Origin: Micromonospora sp. WMMD812
Lineage (GTDB): Bacteria; Actinomycetota; Actinomycetes; Mycobacteriales; Micromonosporaceae
Length of the DNA: 64,000 nucleotides
Reading direction: 5' to 3'
Assembly: GCF_027497215.1 (NCBI RefSeq)
Contig: NZ_CP114904.1
Coordinates: forward strand, 248,001-312,000
In this document: piece after piece, positions 41,433 through 49,895 of the stretch
Layout: every line of letters begins with the position of its first letter
How positions within the stretch are numbered: the first letter of the stretch is position 1
Notes under the pieces: model-generated
Database searches by the model: none
Told to the model about the DNA's origin: nothing
Seen by the model: the letters and a program-made list of their open reading frames with translations, nothing else
Made by a program: the position numbers and the translations under genes

Positions 41433-42841
41433 CGCTGGATCGCCTTGGTCTGGAGGAACTCGTCCAGCCCGTACCGGCCCAGCTCCCGGCCGACGCCGGA
41501 CTGCTTGTAACCACCGAACGGCGCGAGCGGGTTGAACGGCGCGCCGTTGACGTCGACCGCGCCGGTACGCATCCGTCGGGCCACCCGCAGCGCCCGCTCC
41601 TCGTCGGCCGACCAGACCGCGCCGGCGAGCCCGTAGCGAGAGTTGTTCGCCACCGCGACGGCCTGGTCGTCGTCGTCGACCGGGATCACCGCGAGCACCG
41701 GGCCGAAGACCTCCTCCTGGGCCAGCGCGCTGTCCGGGTCGACGTCGGCGATGACGGTGGGCGCGACGAACCAGCCGCGGTCGGGCACCGACGCGTCCGG
41801 ACCGCCGGCGACCAACCGCCCGCCGTCGGCCAGCCCGCGGGTCACGTGGCCGCGCACCCGGTCCCGCTGGGCGGCCGAGACGAGCGGGCCCAACCGGGTG
41901 GCCGGGTCGAACGGGTCGCCGAGCCGGTAGCCCTCGGCGGCCTTGGCCGCCAGCGCCAGCGCCTCGTCGTAGCGGGACCGGTGCACCACCATCCGGGTCC
42001 ACGCAGTGCAGGTCTGCCCCGAGTTGAGGAAGGCGTTGCCGACGCCGACCTTGACCGCGGTGACCAGATCGGCGTCGTCGAGGACCACGTTCGCGGACTT
42101 GCCGCCCAACTCCAGGGCGACCCGGGCGATCCGGTCGGCCGCCAGACGGGAGATCCGCCGGCCGGTCGCGGTGGAGCCGGTGAAGGAGATCATGTCGACG
42201 TCCGGGTGGGCGGCGATGGCCTCGCCGACCACCGGGCCGGTGCCGGTGACCAGGTTGACCACGCCGGGCGGGAAGCCGGCCTCGTGGATCGCGTCGAAGA
42301 GCAGGTACGACACCAGCGGGGTGAGCTCGCTCGGCTTGAGCACGACCGGGCAACCGGCCGCCAGGGCGGGGGCGAGCTTCGCCACCACCTGGTGCAGCGG
42401 GTAGTTCCAGGGTGTGATCGCGCCGACGACGCCGACCGGCTCCCGCACCACCACCGAGTTGCCCACCGTCTCCTCGGCCGGCGGGCGGGCGGCCAGTTCC
42501 ACGTAGCTGTGCAGCACGGTGAGCGGCAGGCCGGCCTGGACGCGGGTGGCCACCTTCAGCGGCGTGCCCAACTCCAGGGCCACCGTGCGGGCGATGTCGT
42601 CGGCCCGGGCGGAGAGGGCGGCGTGCAGCCGGTCCAGGTGGGCCGCGCGTGCCGCCGGGGCGGTCGCGGCCCAGCCGTCGAAGGCGGCCCGGGCGGCGGC
42701 CACGGCGCGGTCGACGTCGGCGGCGTCGCCGGCCGGCACGGCCGCGATGATCTCTTCGGTCGCCGGGTTGTGCACCGGGAGGGTCGCCGCCCCGGAGGGG
42801 GTGACCCAGCGGCCGTCCAGGTAGAAGTCGGTGCGATCCAT
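41429..42841 (-). CDS. NAD(P)-dependent aldehyde dehydrogenase
   Basis: A 470-aa enzyme of the ALDH superfamily with the full active site. Asn146 is in PWNYP, Lys169 in LKPSE, the general base Glu244 in ELGGKSA, and the nucleophile Cys278 in NSGQTCTA. It converts aldehydes to acids. It is the first gene of the operon, with an AAACT-N9-AGTTT operator (42864-42886) 23 bp upstream; the same site precedes the acyl-CoA dehydrogenase operon. The ATG follows a GGAAGGGGC stretch. Confidence 0.94.
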   Translation of the reverse strand: MDRTDFYLDGRWVTPSGAATLPVHNPATEEIIAAVPAGDAADVDRAVAAARAAFDGWAATAPAARAAHLDRLHAALSARADDIARTVALELGTPLKVATRVQAGLPLTVLHSYVELAARPPAEETVGNSVVVREPVGVVGAITPWNYPLHQVVAKLAPALAAGCPVVLKPSELTPLVSYLLFDAIHEAGFPPGVVNLVTGTGPVVGEAIAAHPDVDMISFTGSTATGRRISRLAADRIARVALELGGKSANVVLDDADLVTAVKVGVGNAFLNSGQTCTAWTRMVVHRSRYDEALALAAKAAEGYRLGDPFDPATRLGPLVSAAQRDRVRGHVTRGLADGGRLVAGGPDASVPDRGWFVAPTVIADVDPDSALAQEEVFGPVLAVIPVDDDDQAVAVANNSRYGLAGAVWSADEERALRVARRMRTGAVDVNGAPFNPLAPFGGYKQSGVGRELGRYGLDEFLQTKAIQR

Positions 42842-42863
42842 CGCGCCCCTTCCGTACGTCCCC

Positions 42864-42886
42864 CGAAACTAGCAGTGCAAGTTTCG
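42864..42886. promoter_or_regulatory. TetR operator before the ALDH operon
   Basis: CGAAACT, a 9-base spacer and AGTTTCG form a perfect 7-bp inverted repeat. The AAACT-N9-AGTTT core is identical in form to the operator at 43671-43693. It lies between the tetR stop (42890) and the ALDH start (42841), where the ALDH promoter must be. Confidence 0.72.
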
Positions 42887-42889
42887 ACC

Positions 42890-43555
42890 CTAGTACGGGG
42901 CGGCGGCCGGCGGGAGGGGCGGCAGCGGCCCGACCTGTTGCTCGTAGGTGCGGGACAGTCCGTCGATGAGCGTGTCGAGGCCGAGCGCGAACGCGCCCTC
43001 GTCCACCTGCTGCTGGCGTTCGGCGAGCCGGTGCGCCTGGGTCAGGTGCGGGTACTGCTCGGCGTAGAGGCTCGGATCCTCGACGAAGCCGCGGGCGAAG
43101 GAGCCCAGCGCCGACCCGGCGACGAAGTACCGCATCAGCGCGCCGATGTGGGTGGCCCGGGCGGGCGGCCAGCCGGCGTCCACCAGGCCGCCGTAGACCG
43201 CGTCCGCCATGGCCAGCGCGGCCGGTCGGCGCCCGGGGCCGCGGGCCAGGTACGGCACGATGTTCGGGTGCGCGGCGAGCGCCGCCCGGTACGAGTGCCC
43301 CCACCGGCGCAGCGCCTCCCGCCAGTCGACCCGGCCGAAGAACGACACGTCGACCTGGCCGGTGACGCTGTCGGCGACCGCGTCGAGGATCTCGTCCTTC
43401 GTGGCGAAGTGGTTGTAGAGCGAGGGCCCGCGCACCCCGAGCTCGGCGGCGAGCCGGCGGGTGGAGAACCCCTCCAGCCCCTCGGCGTCGATCAGCGCGG
43501 CGGCGGCCTCGACGATCCGCTGCCGGCTGAGCAGCGCCTGCCGCGGCCGGGGCAT
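42890..43555 (-). CDS. TetR-family transcriptional repressor of the alcohol/acyl-CoA module
   Basis: A 221-aa regulator from the ATG at 43555 with GAGGAGGA upstream. The helix-turn-helix is RQRIVEAAAALIDAEGLEGFSTRRLAAELGVRGPSLYNHFATKDEILDAV, residues about 10-60. The C-terminal part resembles the TetR_C ligand domain (YRAALAAHPNIVPYLARGPGRRPAAL). It lies between the two gene sets that carry the AAACT-N9-AGTTT operators, so it most likely represses both and responds to a pathway acyl-CoA or aldehyde. Confidence 0.92.
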   Translation of the reverse strand: MPRPRQALLSRQRIVEAAAALIDAEGLEGFSTRRLAAELGVRGPSLYNHFATKDEILDAVADSVTGQVDVSFFGRVDWREALRRWGHSYRAALAAHPNIVPYLARGPGRRPAALAMADAVYGGLVDAGWPPARATHIGALMRYFVAGSALGSFARGFVEDPSLYAEQYPHLTQAHRLAERQQQVDEGAFALGLDTLIDGLSRTYEQQVGPLPPLPPAAAPY

Positions 43556-43670
43556 CGCGTCCTCCTCTGCTCGGTGCTCCGCCGGACGCGCGCCGCGCCG
43601 CCGGTGCTCGCTGGCCCGCCGGGGCGCCGGAGGGCCGCCGGAAACTCTGCCACAGCGGGTCTGGACGGAA

Positions 43671-43693
43671 TTAAACTTCCAGCGATAGTTTAA
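43671..43693. promoter_or_regulatory. TetR operator before the acyl-CoA dehydrogenase operon
   Basis: TTAAACT, a 9-base spacer and AGTTTAA form a perfect 7-bp inverted repeat, ending 4 bases before the ATG of the first acyl-CoA dehydrogenase. The spacer length and core match the site at 42864-42886. Such closeness implies a leaderless or very short-leader transcript. Confidence 0.75.
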
Positions 43694-43697
43694 CGCC

Positions 43698-44846
43698 ATG
43701 GACCTCGCGCTCTCCGCGGAACACGCCGCGGTCCGCCGGCTCGCGGCCGAGTTCGTCGACCGGGAGGTGCGGCCGCACGCGGCGGACTGGGACCGGCGTG
43801 AGGCGGTCGACCCGGCCGTCGTCGGCGCCCTCGGCGAGCTGGGGTTCCTCGGTCTCACCATCCCCGAGCCCGACGGCGGCTCGGGCGGCGATCACCTCTC
43901 GTACTGCCTGGTGCTGGAGGAGTTGGGCCGGGGGGACTCGGCCGTCCGGGGCATCGTGTCGGTCTCGCTCGGCCTGGTCGCCAAGGCGGTCGCCGCGCAC
44001 GGCACGCCGGTGCAACGGGCCGAGTGGCTGCCCCGGCTCTGCGCCGGGACCGCCCTCGGCTGTTTCGCGCTCACCGAACCGGACAGCGGCTCGGACGCCG
44101 CCGCGCTCACCACGCGGGCCGTCCGCGACGGCGGCGACTGGCTGCTCACCGGCACGAAGACGTTCATCACCAACGGCACCACCGCCGACATCGCGCTGGT
44201 CTTCGCCCGCACCGGCGGGCCCGGGCACCGGGGGATCACGGCGTTCCTGGTGCCCACCGCGAGCGCCGGGCTGAGCCGCCGGGAGATCCACGGCAAGCTC
44301 GGCCTGCGCGGACAGGCCACCGGCGAGCTGCGCCTCGACGGGGTACGGGTCCCCGACACCGCCCGCCTCGGCGAGGAGGGCGCTGGCTTCCGGCTGGCGC
44401 TCGCCACCCTCGCCAAGGGGCGGATGTCGGTCGCCGCCGGTTGCGTCGGCATCGCCCAGGGCTGCCTGGACGCCGCGGTCGGTTACACCGGGCAGCGCAC
44501 GCAGTTCGGCAAGCCCATCGCCGGCCACCAGCTGGTGCAGCAGCTCCTCGCGGCCATCGCGGTCGACACCGCCGCCGCCCGGCTGCTGGTGTGGCAGGTG
44601 GCCGACCTGGTCGACCGGGGCCTGCCGTTCGCCACCGAGGCGTCGATGGCCAAGCTCTTCGCCAGCGAGGCCGCCGTCCGGGCGGCCAACAACGCGGTGC
44701 AGGTCTTCGGCGGGTACGGCTACATCGACGAGTACCCCGTCGGCAAGTACCTGCGCGACGCCCGCGTCGCCACGCTCTACGAGGGCACCAGCCAGATCCA
44801 GCAGCTTCTCATCGGACGCGCGCTCACCGGCGTCAACGCCTTCTAG
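43698..44846 (+). CDS. Acyl-CoA dehydrogenase (first copy)
   Basis: A 382-aa FAD enzyme that makes the alpha-beta double bond in an acyl-CoA. Family signatures are FALTEPDSGSDAAAL, TGTKTFITNGTTAD, the LGLRGQATGELRLDGVRVP segment and GGYGYIDEYPVGKYLRDARV. The catalytic Glu is in YEGTSQIQQ, near residue 366. The ATG lies 4 bases after the TetR operator and there is no clear Shine-Dalgarno, so leaderless translation is likely. It is first in the acyl-CoA operon. Confidence 0.92.
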   Translation: MDLALSAEHAAVRRLAAEFVDREVRPHAADWDRREAVDPAVVGALGELGFLGLTIPEPDGGSGGDHLSYCLVLEELGRGDSAVRGIVSVSLGLVAKAVAAHGTPVQRAEWLPRLCAGTALGCFALTEPDSGSDAAALTTRAVRDGGDWLLTGTKTFITNGTTADIALVFARTGGPGHRGITAFLVPTASAGLSRREIHGKLGLRGQATGELRLDGVRVPDTARLGEEGAGFRLALATLAKGRMSVAAGCVGIAQGCLDAAVGYTGQRTQFGKPIAGHQLVQQLLAAIAVDTAAARLLVWQVADLVDRGLPFATEASMAKLFASEAAVRAANNAVQVFGGYGYIDEYPVGKYLRDARVATLYEGTSQIQQLLIGRALTGVNAF

Positions 44847-44885
44847 GCCCCCGCACAGGGGCACCGCCACCAGATTGGAGGGACC

Positions 44886-46058
44886 ATGGACTTCGCGCTA
44901 TCCGACGAGCAGCGAGCCATCCGTGACACCGCCCGCGACTTCATCACCCGCGAGGTCATGCCGCTCGAGCAGGAGCTGCTGCGCCGGGAGCGGGCGCACC
45001 AGCCCGGCCTGGACCGCGCCGAGCTGCGCGAGCTGCAGCTGAAGGCGCGCAAGTTCGGCTTCTGGGGGCTCGCCACTCCCGAGGCGTACGGCGGCATGGA
45101 CCTGCCGGCGGTCACCCAGTCGCTGATCTGGACCGAGATCGGCCGCTCGTTCGTGCCGTTCCGGTTCGGCGGCGAGGCCGACAACATCCTGTTCCACGCC
45201 AACGAGGAGCAGAAGCGGGAGTACCTGCTGCCCACCATCGAGGGCGAGCGGTTGAGCTGCTTCGCCATCACCGAGCCGGGCGCCGGATCGGACGCGGCCA
45301 ACATCAGGCTCAGCGCCCGCCGGGACGGCGGCGACTGGGTGCTCAACGGCGAGAAGACCTTCATCACCGGGGGCAACGACGCCGACTTCGCCATCGTCAT
45401 CGCGGTCACCGACCCCGAGAAGGGGGCACGGCGCGGCGGCGCCACCGCGTTCCTCGTGGACCGGGAGATGGGCTGGCGGTCCGAGTTCATCCAGACCATG
45501 GGGGAGGGCGGCCCGGCCTCGCTCATCTTCGACGACGTGCGGGTGCCCGAGCGGAACATTCTCGGCGAGCCGGGTCAGGGCTTCGCGCTCGGCATGGAGT
45601 GGATCGGCAAGGGCCGTTACACCATCCCGTCGCACGCCGTGGGCATCGCCGAACGAGCCCTGGGCATGGCGATCGCGTACGCCAACACCCGGGAGACCTT
45701 CGGCCGGCCGATCGGCGAGAACCAGGCGATCCAGTGGATGATCGCCGACTCGGAGACCGAGCTGGAGGCGGCCCGCTGGCTCATCCTGCGAGCCGCCTGG
45801 ACGGTGGACCAGGGCCTGGACCCGCGGCACGCCTCCTCCATGGCGAAGCTCTACGGCGCCGGCATGGTCAACCGGGTGGTGGACCGGGTGCTCCAGATCC
45901 ACGGCGGCATGGGCTACACCCGCGAGCTGCCCGTCGAGCGGTGGTACCGGCAGGTCCGGCTGTACCGGATCTTCGAGGGCACCGACGAGATGCAGCGACT
46001 GATCCTCTCCCGCGACCTGCTGCGCGGCTACACCAAGCTGGGAGGGCACCTGGCATGA
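44886..46058 (+). CDS. Acyl-CoA dehydrogenase (second copy)
   Basis: A 390-aa FAD enzyme of the same superfamily but a different subgroup. It has CFAITEPGAGSDAANIRLSAR, NGEKTFITGGNDADFAIVI, GGMGYTRELPVERWYRQVRLYR and FEGTDEMQRLI with the catalytic Glu. TTGGAGGGACC precedes the ATG. It couples to the MaoC gene by ATGA. Two different dehydrogenases suggest two substrates or a heteromeric enzyme, as in some branched or sterol side-chain pathways. Confidence 0.92.
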   Translation: MDFALSDEQRAIRDTARDFITREVMPLEQELLRRERAHQPGLDRAELRELQLKARKFGFWGLATPEAYGGMDLPAVTQSLIWTEIGRSFVPFRFGGEADNILFHANEEQKREYLLPTIEGERLSCFAITEPGAGSDAANIRLSARRDGGDWVLNGEKTFITGGNDADFAIVIAVTDPEKGARRGGATAFLVDREMGWRSEFIQTMGEGGPASLIFDDVRVPERNILGEPGQGFALGMEWIGKGRYTIPSHAVGIAERALGMAIAYANTRETFGRPIGENQAIQWMIADSETELEAARWLILRAAWTVDQGLDPRHASSMAKLYGAGMVNRVVDRVLQIHGGMGYTRELPVERWYRQVRLYRIFEGTDEMQRLILSRDLLRGYTKLGGHLA

Positions 46059-46519
46059 GGACGTTCGCCTCCATCGACGACCTGGCCGCGGCCGTCGGCG
46101 AGACCGTCGGCCCCGGCCCGTGGCAGCGGGTCGACCAGCAGCGGGTCGACCTCTTCGCCGACGCCACCGACGACCACCAGTGGATCCACGTCGATCCCGA
46201 ACGGGCCGCCGCCGGCCCGTTCGGCGGGACCGTCGCCCACGGCTACCTGACACTGTCCCTGCTGCCGGCGCTGGTCGGCGCGCTCTACCGGGTGGAGGGC
46301 GTGCGGATGGGCGTCAACTACGGCCTCAACCGGGTGCGCTTCCCCGCGCCGGTGCGGGTCGGCAGCGCGGTGCGCGCCTCGGCGACCGTCGCCGAGGTGT
46401 CCCCGGTCGACGGTGGAGTGCAGGTGGTCACGCAGGTGACCGTGGAGAGCGACGCGGGCGGCAAGCCCGTCTGCGTCGCCGAGACGGTCAGCCGCCTCTA
46501 CCCGGGCCCGGCCCGGTGA
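46055..46519 (+). CDS. MaoC-family dehydratase/enoyl-CoA hydratase
   Basis: A 154-aa hot-dog-fold protein from the ATG at 46055, overlapping the upstream stop. The hydratase-2 active site is FADATDDHQWIHVDPERA, with the catalytic Asp/His pair, followed by GPFGGTVAHGYLTLSLLP. It would hydrate the enoyl-CoA made by the dehydrogenases. The stop overlaps the ligase start (GTGA). Confidence 0.92.
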   Translation: MRTFASIDDLAAAVGETVGPGPWQRVDQQRVDLFADATDDHQWIHVDPERAAAGPFGGTVAHGYLTLSLLPALVGALYRVEGVRMGVNYGLNRVRFPAPVRVGSAVRASATVAEVSPVDGGVQVVTQVTVESDAGGKPVCVAETVSRLYPGPAR

Positions 46520-48066
46520 CCGCCCTGTCGCTGGCCACGGTGCTGGCCGAGGCGGCCCGCCGGCACGCCGACACGGTCGCCGTGGTGGACGGGGAGATCC
46601 GGGTGACGTACGCCGAGCTGTGGCTGGAGGCCCGCAGCTACGCGGCCGGGCTGCGGGACCTGGGCATCGCGCCGGGCGACGCCGTGGCGCTGCTCGCCCC
46701 GAACGTCGTCGACTTCCCCCGGGTCTACTACGGCGCCCTGGCCGCCGGCGCGGTGCTGGTGCCCGTGCACCTGCTGCTCACCGCCGACGAGGCCACGCAC
46801 GTGCTGCGCGACAGCGGCGCGAAGCTGCTGGTCTGCCACACCTCGCAGCTCGCCCTGGGGGCCGCGGCGGCGGCCGCGGCCGGTGTCCCGCTGGTGACGG
46901 TCGGTCCGGCCGCCGCCGGCACCATCGCGCCCCGCCTGGAGGACCTGAGCGATCCGCTGCCGGCGGTGCCGTCCTACGTGACCCGGTCCGCCGAGGATCC
47001 CGCCGTGGTGCTCTACACCAGCGGCACCACCGGCGTGCCCAAGGGCGCCGTGCTCACGCACCTCAACCTGGTCATGAACGCCACCGTCAACGTCTTCGAC
47101 GCGAACGACGCGCGGAGCACCGACGTGGTCCTCGGCTGCCTGCCGCTGTTCCACAGCTTCGGCCAGACCGTGGCGATGAACGGCACGTTCCGGATCGGCG
47201 CGACCCTGGTGCTGTTGAGCCGGTTCACCGGGCCGGAGGCCGTCGACCTCATGCTGCGCGAGGAGGTGACCGTCTTCCACGGCGTGCCGACCATGTACGT
47301 GGCGCTGCTCGACGCGGCCCGGGACCGGCCCGTCCTGCCCCGGCTGCGGCTGTGCGTCTCCGGCGGCGCGTCGCTGCCGGTCGCCGTCCTGGAACGCTTC
47401 CACGCCGCGTTCGACACGACGATCTTCGAGGGGTACGGCCTCTCCGAGACCTCGCCCACCGCGACCACGAACCAGCCGCACTTCGGCACGCGGGCCGGCA
47501 CGATCGGTCACCCGGTCTGGGGGGTCGAGGTGGAGATCGCCCGTGCCGACCTGGACGACCGGGTCGAGCTGCTGCCGACCGGCGAGCTGGGCGAGATCGT
47601 CATCCGCGGGCACAACGTCTTCGCCGGCTATCTCGGCCGGCCGGAGGCCACGGCGGAGGCCGTGGTCGACGGCTGGTTCCGCAGCGGCGACCTCGGGCGC
47701 AAGGACGACGACGGGTTCATCACCATCGTCGACCGGAAGAAGGACCTGATCATCCGCGGCGGCTTCAACGTGTACCCGCGGGAGGTCGAGGAGGCGCTTG
47801 TCCGGCACCCCGCGGTCGGCCAGGTCGCGGTGATCGGCGTGCCCGACCCACGACACGGTGAGGAGATCTGCGCGGTGGTGGTGCCGGACCCGGCCGGCCC
47901 GGGAGCGCCGAGCGAACAGGAGCTGATCGACTGGGCGCGCGAGCACCTGGGCCGGCACAAGTACCCGCGCCAGGTCCGCTACGTCGAGACGCTGCCGATC
48001 GGGCCCAGCCACAAGGTGCTCAAGCGTGAGCTGCGCCGGACCATGTCGGCGGCGCCGACGGAGTGA
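46516..48066 (+). CDS. Fatty acid/aryl-type acyl-CoA ligase (AMP-forming)
   Basis: A 516-aa ANL-superfamily ligase from the GTG overlapping the MaoC stop. The phosphate loop is LYTSGTTGVPKGAVLTH, followed by YGLSETSPTATTN. RSGDLGRKDDDGFITIVDRKKDLIIRGGFNVYPREVEE (about residues 393-430) contains the hinge and the Lys-Lys-Asp. The C-terminal catalytic lysine region is GPSHKVLKRELR. It activates a carboxylic acid, probably the product of the ALDH encoded across the TetR gene, to its CoA thioester. Confidence 0.93.
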   Translation: MTALSLATVLAEAARRHADTVAVVDGEIRVTYAELWLEARSYAAGLRDLGIAPGDAVALLAPNVVDFPRVYYGALAAGAVLVPVHLLLTADEATHVLRDSGAKLLVCHTSQLALGAAAAAAAGVPLVTVGPAAAGTIAPRLEDLSDPLPAVPSYVTRSAEDPAVVLYTSGTTGVPKGAVLTHLNLVMNATVNVFDANDARSTDVVLGCLPLFHSFGQTVAMNGTFRIGATLVLLSRFTGPEAVDLMLREEVTVFHGVPTMYVALLDAARDRPVLPRLRLCVSGGASLPVAVLERFHAAFDTTIFEGYGLSETSPTATTNQPHFGTRAGTIGHPVWGVEVEIARADLDDRVELLPTGELGEIVIRGHNVFAGYLGRPEATAEAVVDGWFRSGDLGRKDDDGFITIVDRKKDLIIRGGFNVYPREVEEALVRHPAVGQVAVIGVPDPRHGEEICAVVVPDPAGPGAPSEQELIDWAREHLGRHKYPRQVRYVETLPIGPSHKVLKRELRRTMSAAPTE

Positions 48067-48118
48067 CGACGCGCCAGCGGGGGTGCGCGTCGTCGGCCGC
48101 GGTGCCGCCGCGAGCGGT

Positions 48119-48151
48119 GTGCCGCAGAGGCGTCTTATGACCCTGCGGCAC
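48119..48151. terminator. Terminator hairpin between convergent genes
   Basis: A perfect 9-bp inverted repeat, GTGCCGCAG and CTGCGGCAC, has a 15-base loop. It lies between the ligase (+) and the acidic small protein (-). Confidence 0.65.
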
Positions 48152-48194
48152 GACGCGGGCGGGGGTGATCGCTCCCGCATCGGGCCGCGCGTGC

Positions 48195-48470
48195 TCAGGT
48201 TCGGTAGTCCTCGTCGGCCGGGATGATCGACTCGCGCTGCTCGACGGCGTCCGCCGGGTTCGCGTCCTCCGGCAGGGCGGTCAGCAGATCCTGCTCGCCG
48301 GCCGGTGGGGAGCCCTGCTCGGCCACGTCCGCCTCGCTGGCCTCGAGCGGCGGGGCGGTCGGCGTGACGTCCTGCTCCGCGTCGTCGACCACCGTCTGGC
48401 GCTGTTCCAGCGCGTCGGCCTCCGGCGGTTCGCGCAGTGGGTCGTCCGGGCCGTTCCAGTTGACGGTCAT
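48195..48470 (-). CDS. Small acidic repeat protein, conserved hypothetical
   Basis: A 91-aa soluble, strongly acidic protein without signal or membrane segment. Three imperfect repeats are visible: EADALEQRQTVVDD, EADVAEQ and PADAVEQRESIIPADED. Similar short Asp/Glu-Gln proteins with (A/L)EQ repeats occur in actinobacteria and are often annotated as hypothetical. The ATG at 48470 fits the conserved start VNWNGPDDP. Function unknown; the low complexity suggests a disordered protein. Confidence 0.65.
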   Translation of the reverse strand: MTVNWNGPDDPLREPPEADALEQRQTVVDDAEQDVTPTAPPLEASEADVAEQGSPPAGEQDLLTALPEDANPADAVEQRESIIPADEDYRT

Positions 48471-48551
48471 GTCAGATCCTCTCCGGCGGCGTCGGGCACC
48501 TGCGTTCCCCGATGGCGAGCCGGAAACCCGGTCCCGTCGCCACCCTCACTT

Positions 48552-48625
48552 CCGCGATCTTGCACTTCCTGCCCCGGCATACCCCCAAAAATCCCGAAAC
48601 GGCGGCCGAAAGTGCAAGGTCGCGG
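48552..48625. repeat. Long inverted repeat element
   Basis: Arms CCGCGATCTTGCACTT (48552-48567) and AAGTGCAAGGTCGCGG (48610-48625) match at 15 of 16 positions around a 42-base loop. The sequence resembles a dispersed palindromic repeat that I recall from Micromonospora intergenic regions. It lies between the acidic protein and padR promoters. Confidence 0.65.
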
Positions 48626-48662
48626 GGGTTGACGGCGGGGGACGTGCGGGCGGGGTAGGTGG

Positions 48663-48691
48663 TTGCGCTAGCTAGGTGGCGGTACTAGTGT
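48663..48691 (+). promoter_or_regulatory. padR promoter with CTAG-rich operator-like stretch
   Basis: TTGCGC (48663-48668), a 17-base spacer and TAGTGT (48686-48691) form a candidate promoter. Three CTAG tetramers (48668, 48672, 48685), rare in such GC-rich DNA, lie within it and could be the PadR binding site. Confidence 0.45.
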
Positions 48692-48732
48692 CCGGTCGGG
48701 CGGGCCGGTGGGCGGGCGCGGTGGGAGCGGCA

Positions 48733-49071
48733 ATGGATCAGGAGCGGCGGGGGCAGTGGCTGCGCGGGGTGCTCGACCTCTGCGTGCTCGGGCTGCTCAG
48801 CCGGGGGGAGTCCTACGGCTACGAGCTGTCGCAGGCGTTGAAGGCCAGCGGACTCGGCGCTGTGCAGGGCGGCACCCTCTACCCGGTGCTGCTGCGGCTG
48901 CAACGCTCCGGCCTGCTCACGGCCCACTGGCGGGAGGGCGAGACCGGCCCCGCCCGGAAGTACTACCGGATCAGCCCGGCCGGCAGCGCGGCGCTGCGCA
49001 CGGCCGCCACCGACTGGACCGCCTTCGCCGGGAGCGTGGGCGCCATACTGAGCGAGGAGCCGAAGCGGTGA
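48733..49071 (+). CDS. PadR-family transcriptional regulator
   Basis: A 112-aa winged-helix regulator from the ATG at 48733. The PadR pattern is GVLDLCVLGLLSRGESYGYELSQALKASGLGAVQGGTLYPVLLRLQRSGLLTAHWREGETGPARKYYRISPAG, covering residues about 10-85. The stop overlaps the ABC ATPase start (GTGA), so the three genes form one operon. It most likely represses the ABC exporter and is released by its substrate. Confidence 0.92.
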   Translation: MDQERRGQWLRGVLDLCVLGLLSRGESYGYELSQALKASGLGAVQGGTLYPVLLRLQRSGLLTAHWREGETGPARKYYRISPAGSAALRTAATDWTAFAGSVGAILSEEPKR

Positions 49072-49895
49072 ACCACAACGCCTGGCTCGCCGCCCTCACC
49101 GGCGAGCTGCGCCGGCACGGGGTGGGGCCCGATCTGACCGGCCACGTCGTCGCCGAGGCGGCCACCCACCTGCGGGAGAGCGGGGAACCGCCGCTGCGGG
49201 TGTTCGGCGCGCCGGAGGCGTACGCCCGGGCGGTGGCCGACAGCCTCGGCGGGCCGGACGTCCGCCCGCCCCGACGGCGGCCGGGCCCGGTGCGGCTGGC
49301 CGCGACGGGCATCACCAAGCGCTACCGGGGGCGGACCGTCCTCGACCGGGTCGACCTCACCGTGCGGGCGGGAGAGATCGCGGCGGTGGTCGGCGCGAAC
49401 GGGGCCGGCAAGAGCACCTTCCTGCGGATCTGCGCCGGCCTCCTGAGCCCGGACGCCGGCACGGTGGACGTCCACGGCACGCTCGGCTACTGCCCGCAGG
49501 ACGGCGGCACCGCCGAGTTCCTCGACCCCGACGAGCACTTCGTGCTGGTCGGCGCGGGTCGCGGGCTGACCCGGGGTGCCGCCCGCCGGGCCGGCCGGGC
49601 CGGGGCCGCGGCGCTGGACTGGTCGCCGCCGGCGCGCACCCAGGCGCGGCACCTCTCCGGGGGCACCCGGCAGAAGCTCAACCTCGTGCTCGCCCGCCTC
49701 GGCGAGCCGGACGTGCTGTTGCTCGACGAGCCCTACCAGGGCTTCGACCGGGGCACCTACCTCGACTTCTGGCACGAGGTGTGGCGGTGGCGCGACGCCG
49801 GGAAGGCGATCGTCGTCGTCACCCACCTGCTCAACCAGCTCGACCGCGTCGACATCGTGCTCGACCTGACCGCCGCGAGGGAGCACCGCGCATGA
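49068..49895 (+). CDS. ABC transporter ATP-binding protein with N-terminal HAAS-like domain
   Basis: A 275-aa protein. The first 70 residues (AWLAALTGELRRHGVGPDLTGHVVAEAATHLRESGEPPLRVFGAPEAYARAVADSL) look like the HAAS/DUF1700 helical module often found as a separate gene next to padR. The ATPase follows. Walker A is GANGAGKST, the signature is LSGGTRQKLNLVLARL, Walker B is VLLLDEPYQGFD, and the switch His is in VVTHLLNQL. A short Q-loop segment (CPQDGG) and a compact helical domain are typical of ABC-2 exporters. It is coupled to the permease by ATGA. Confidence 0.9.
   Translation: MNHNAWLAALTGELRRHGVGPDLTGHVVAEAATHLRESGEPPLRVFGAPEAYARAVADSLGGPDVRPPRRRPGPVRLAATGITKRYRGRTVLDRVDLTVRAGEIAAVVGANGAGKSTFLRICAGLLSPDAGTVDVHGTLGYCPQDGGTAEFLDPDEHFVLVGAGRGLTRGAARRAGRAGAAALDWSPPARTQARHLSGGTRQKLNLVLARLGEPDVLLLDEPYQGFDRGTYLDFWHEVWRWRDAGKAIVVVTHLLNQLDRVDIVLDLTAAREHRA

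Noticed and set aside
40359..43304. A single 980-residue fusion reading upstream of the alcohol dehydrogenase
   Set aside because: Only the last 357 residues are dehydrogenase. The upstream part is the wrong frame of the aldehyde dehydrogenase, and a GTGA-coupled start explains the real gene.
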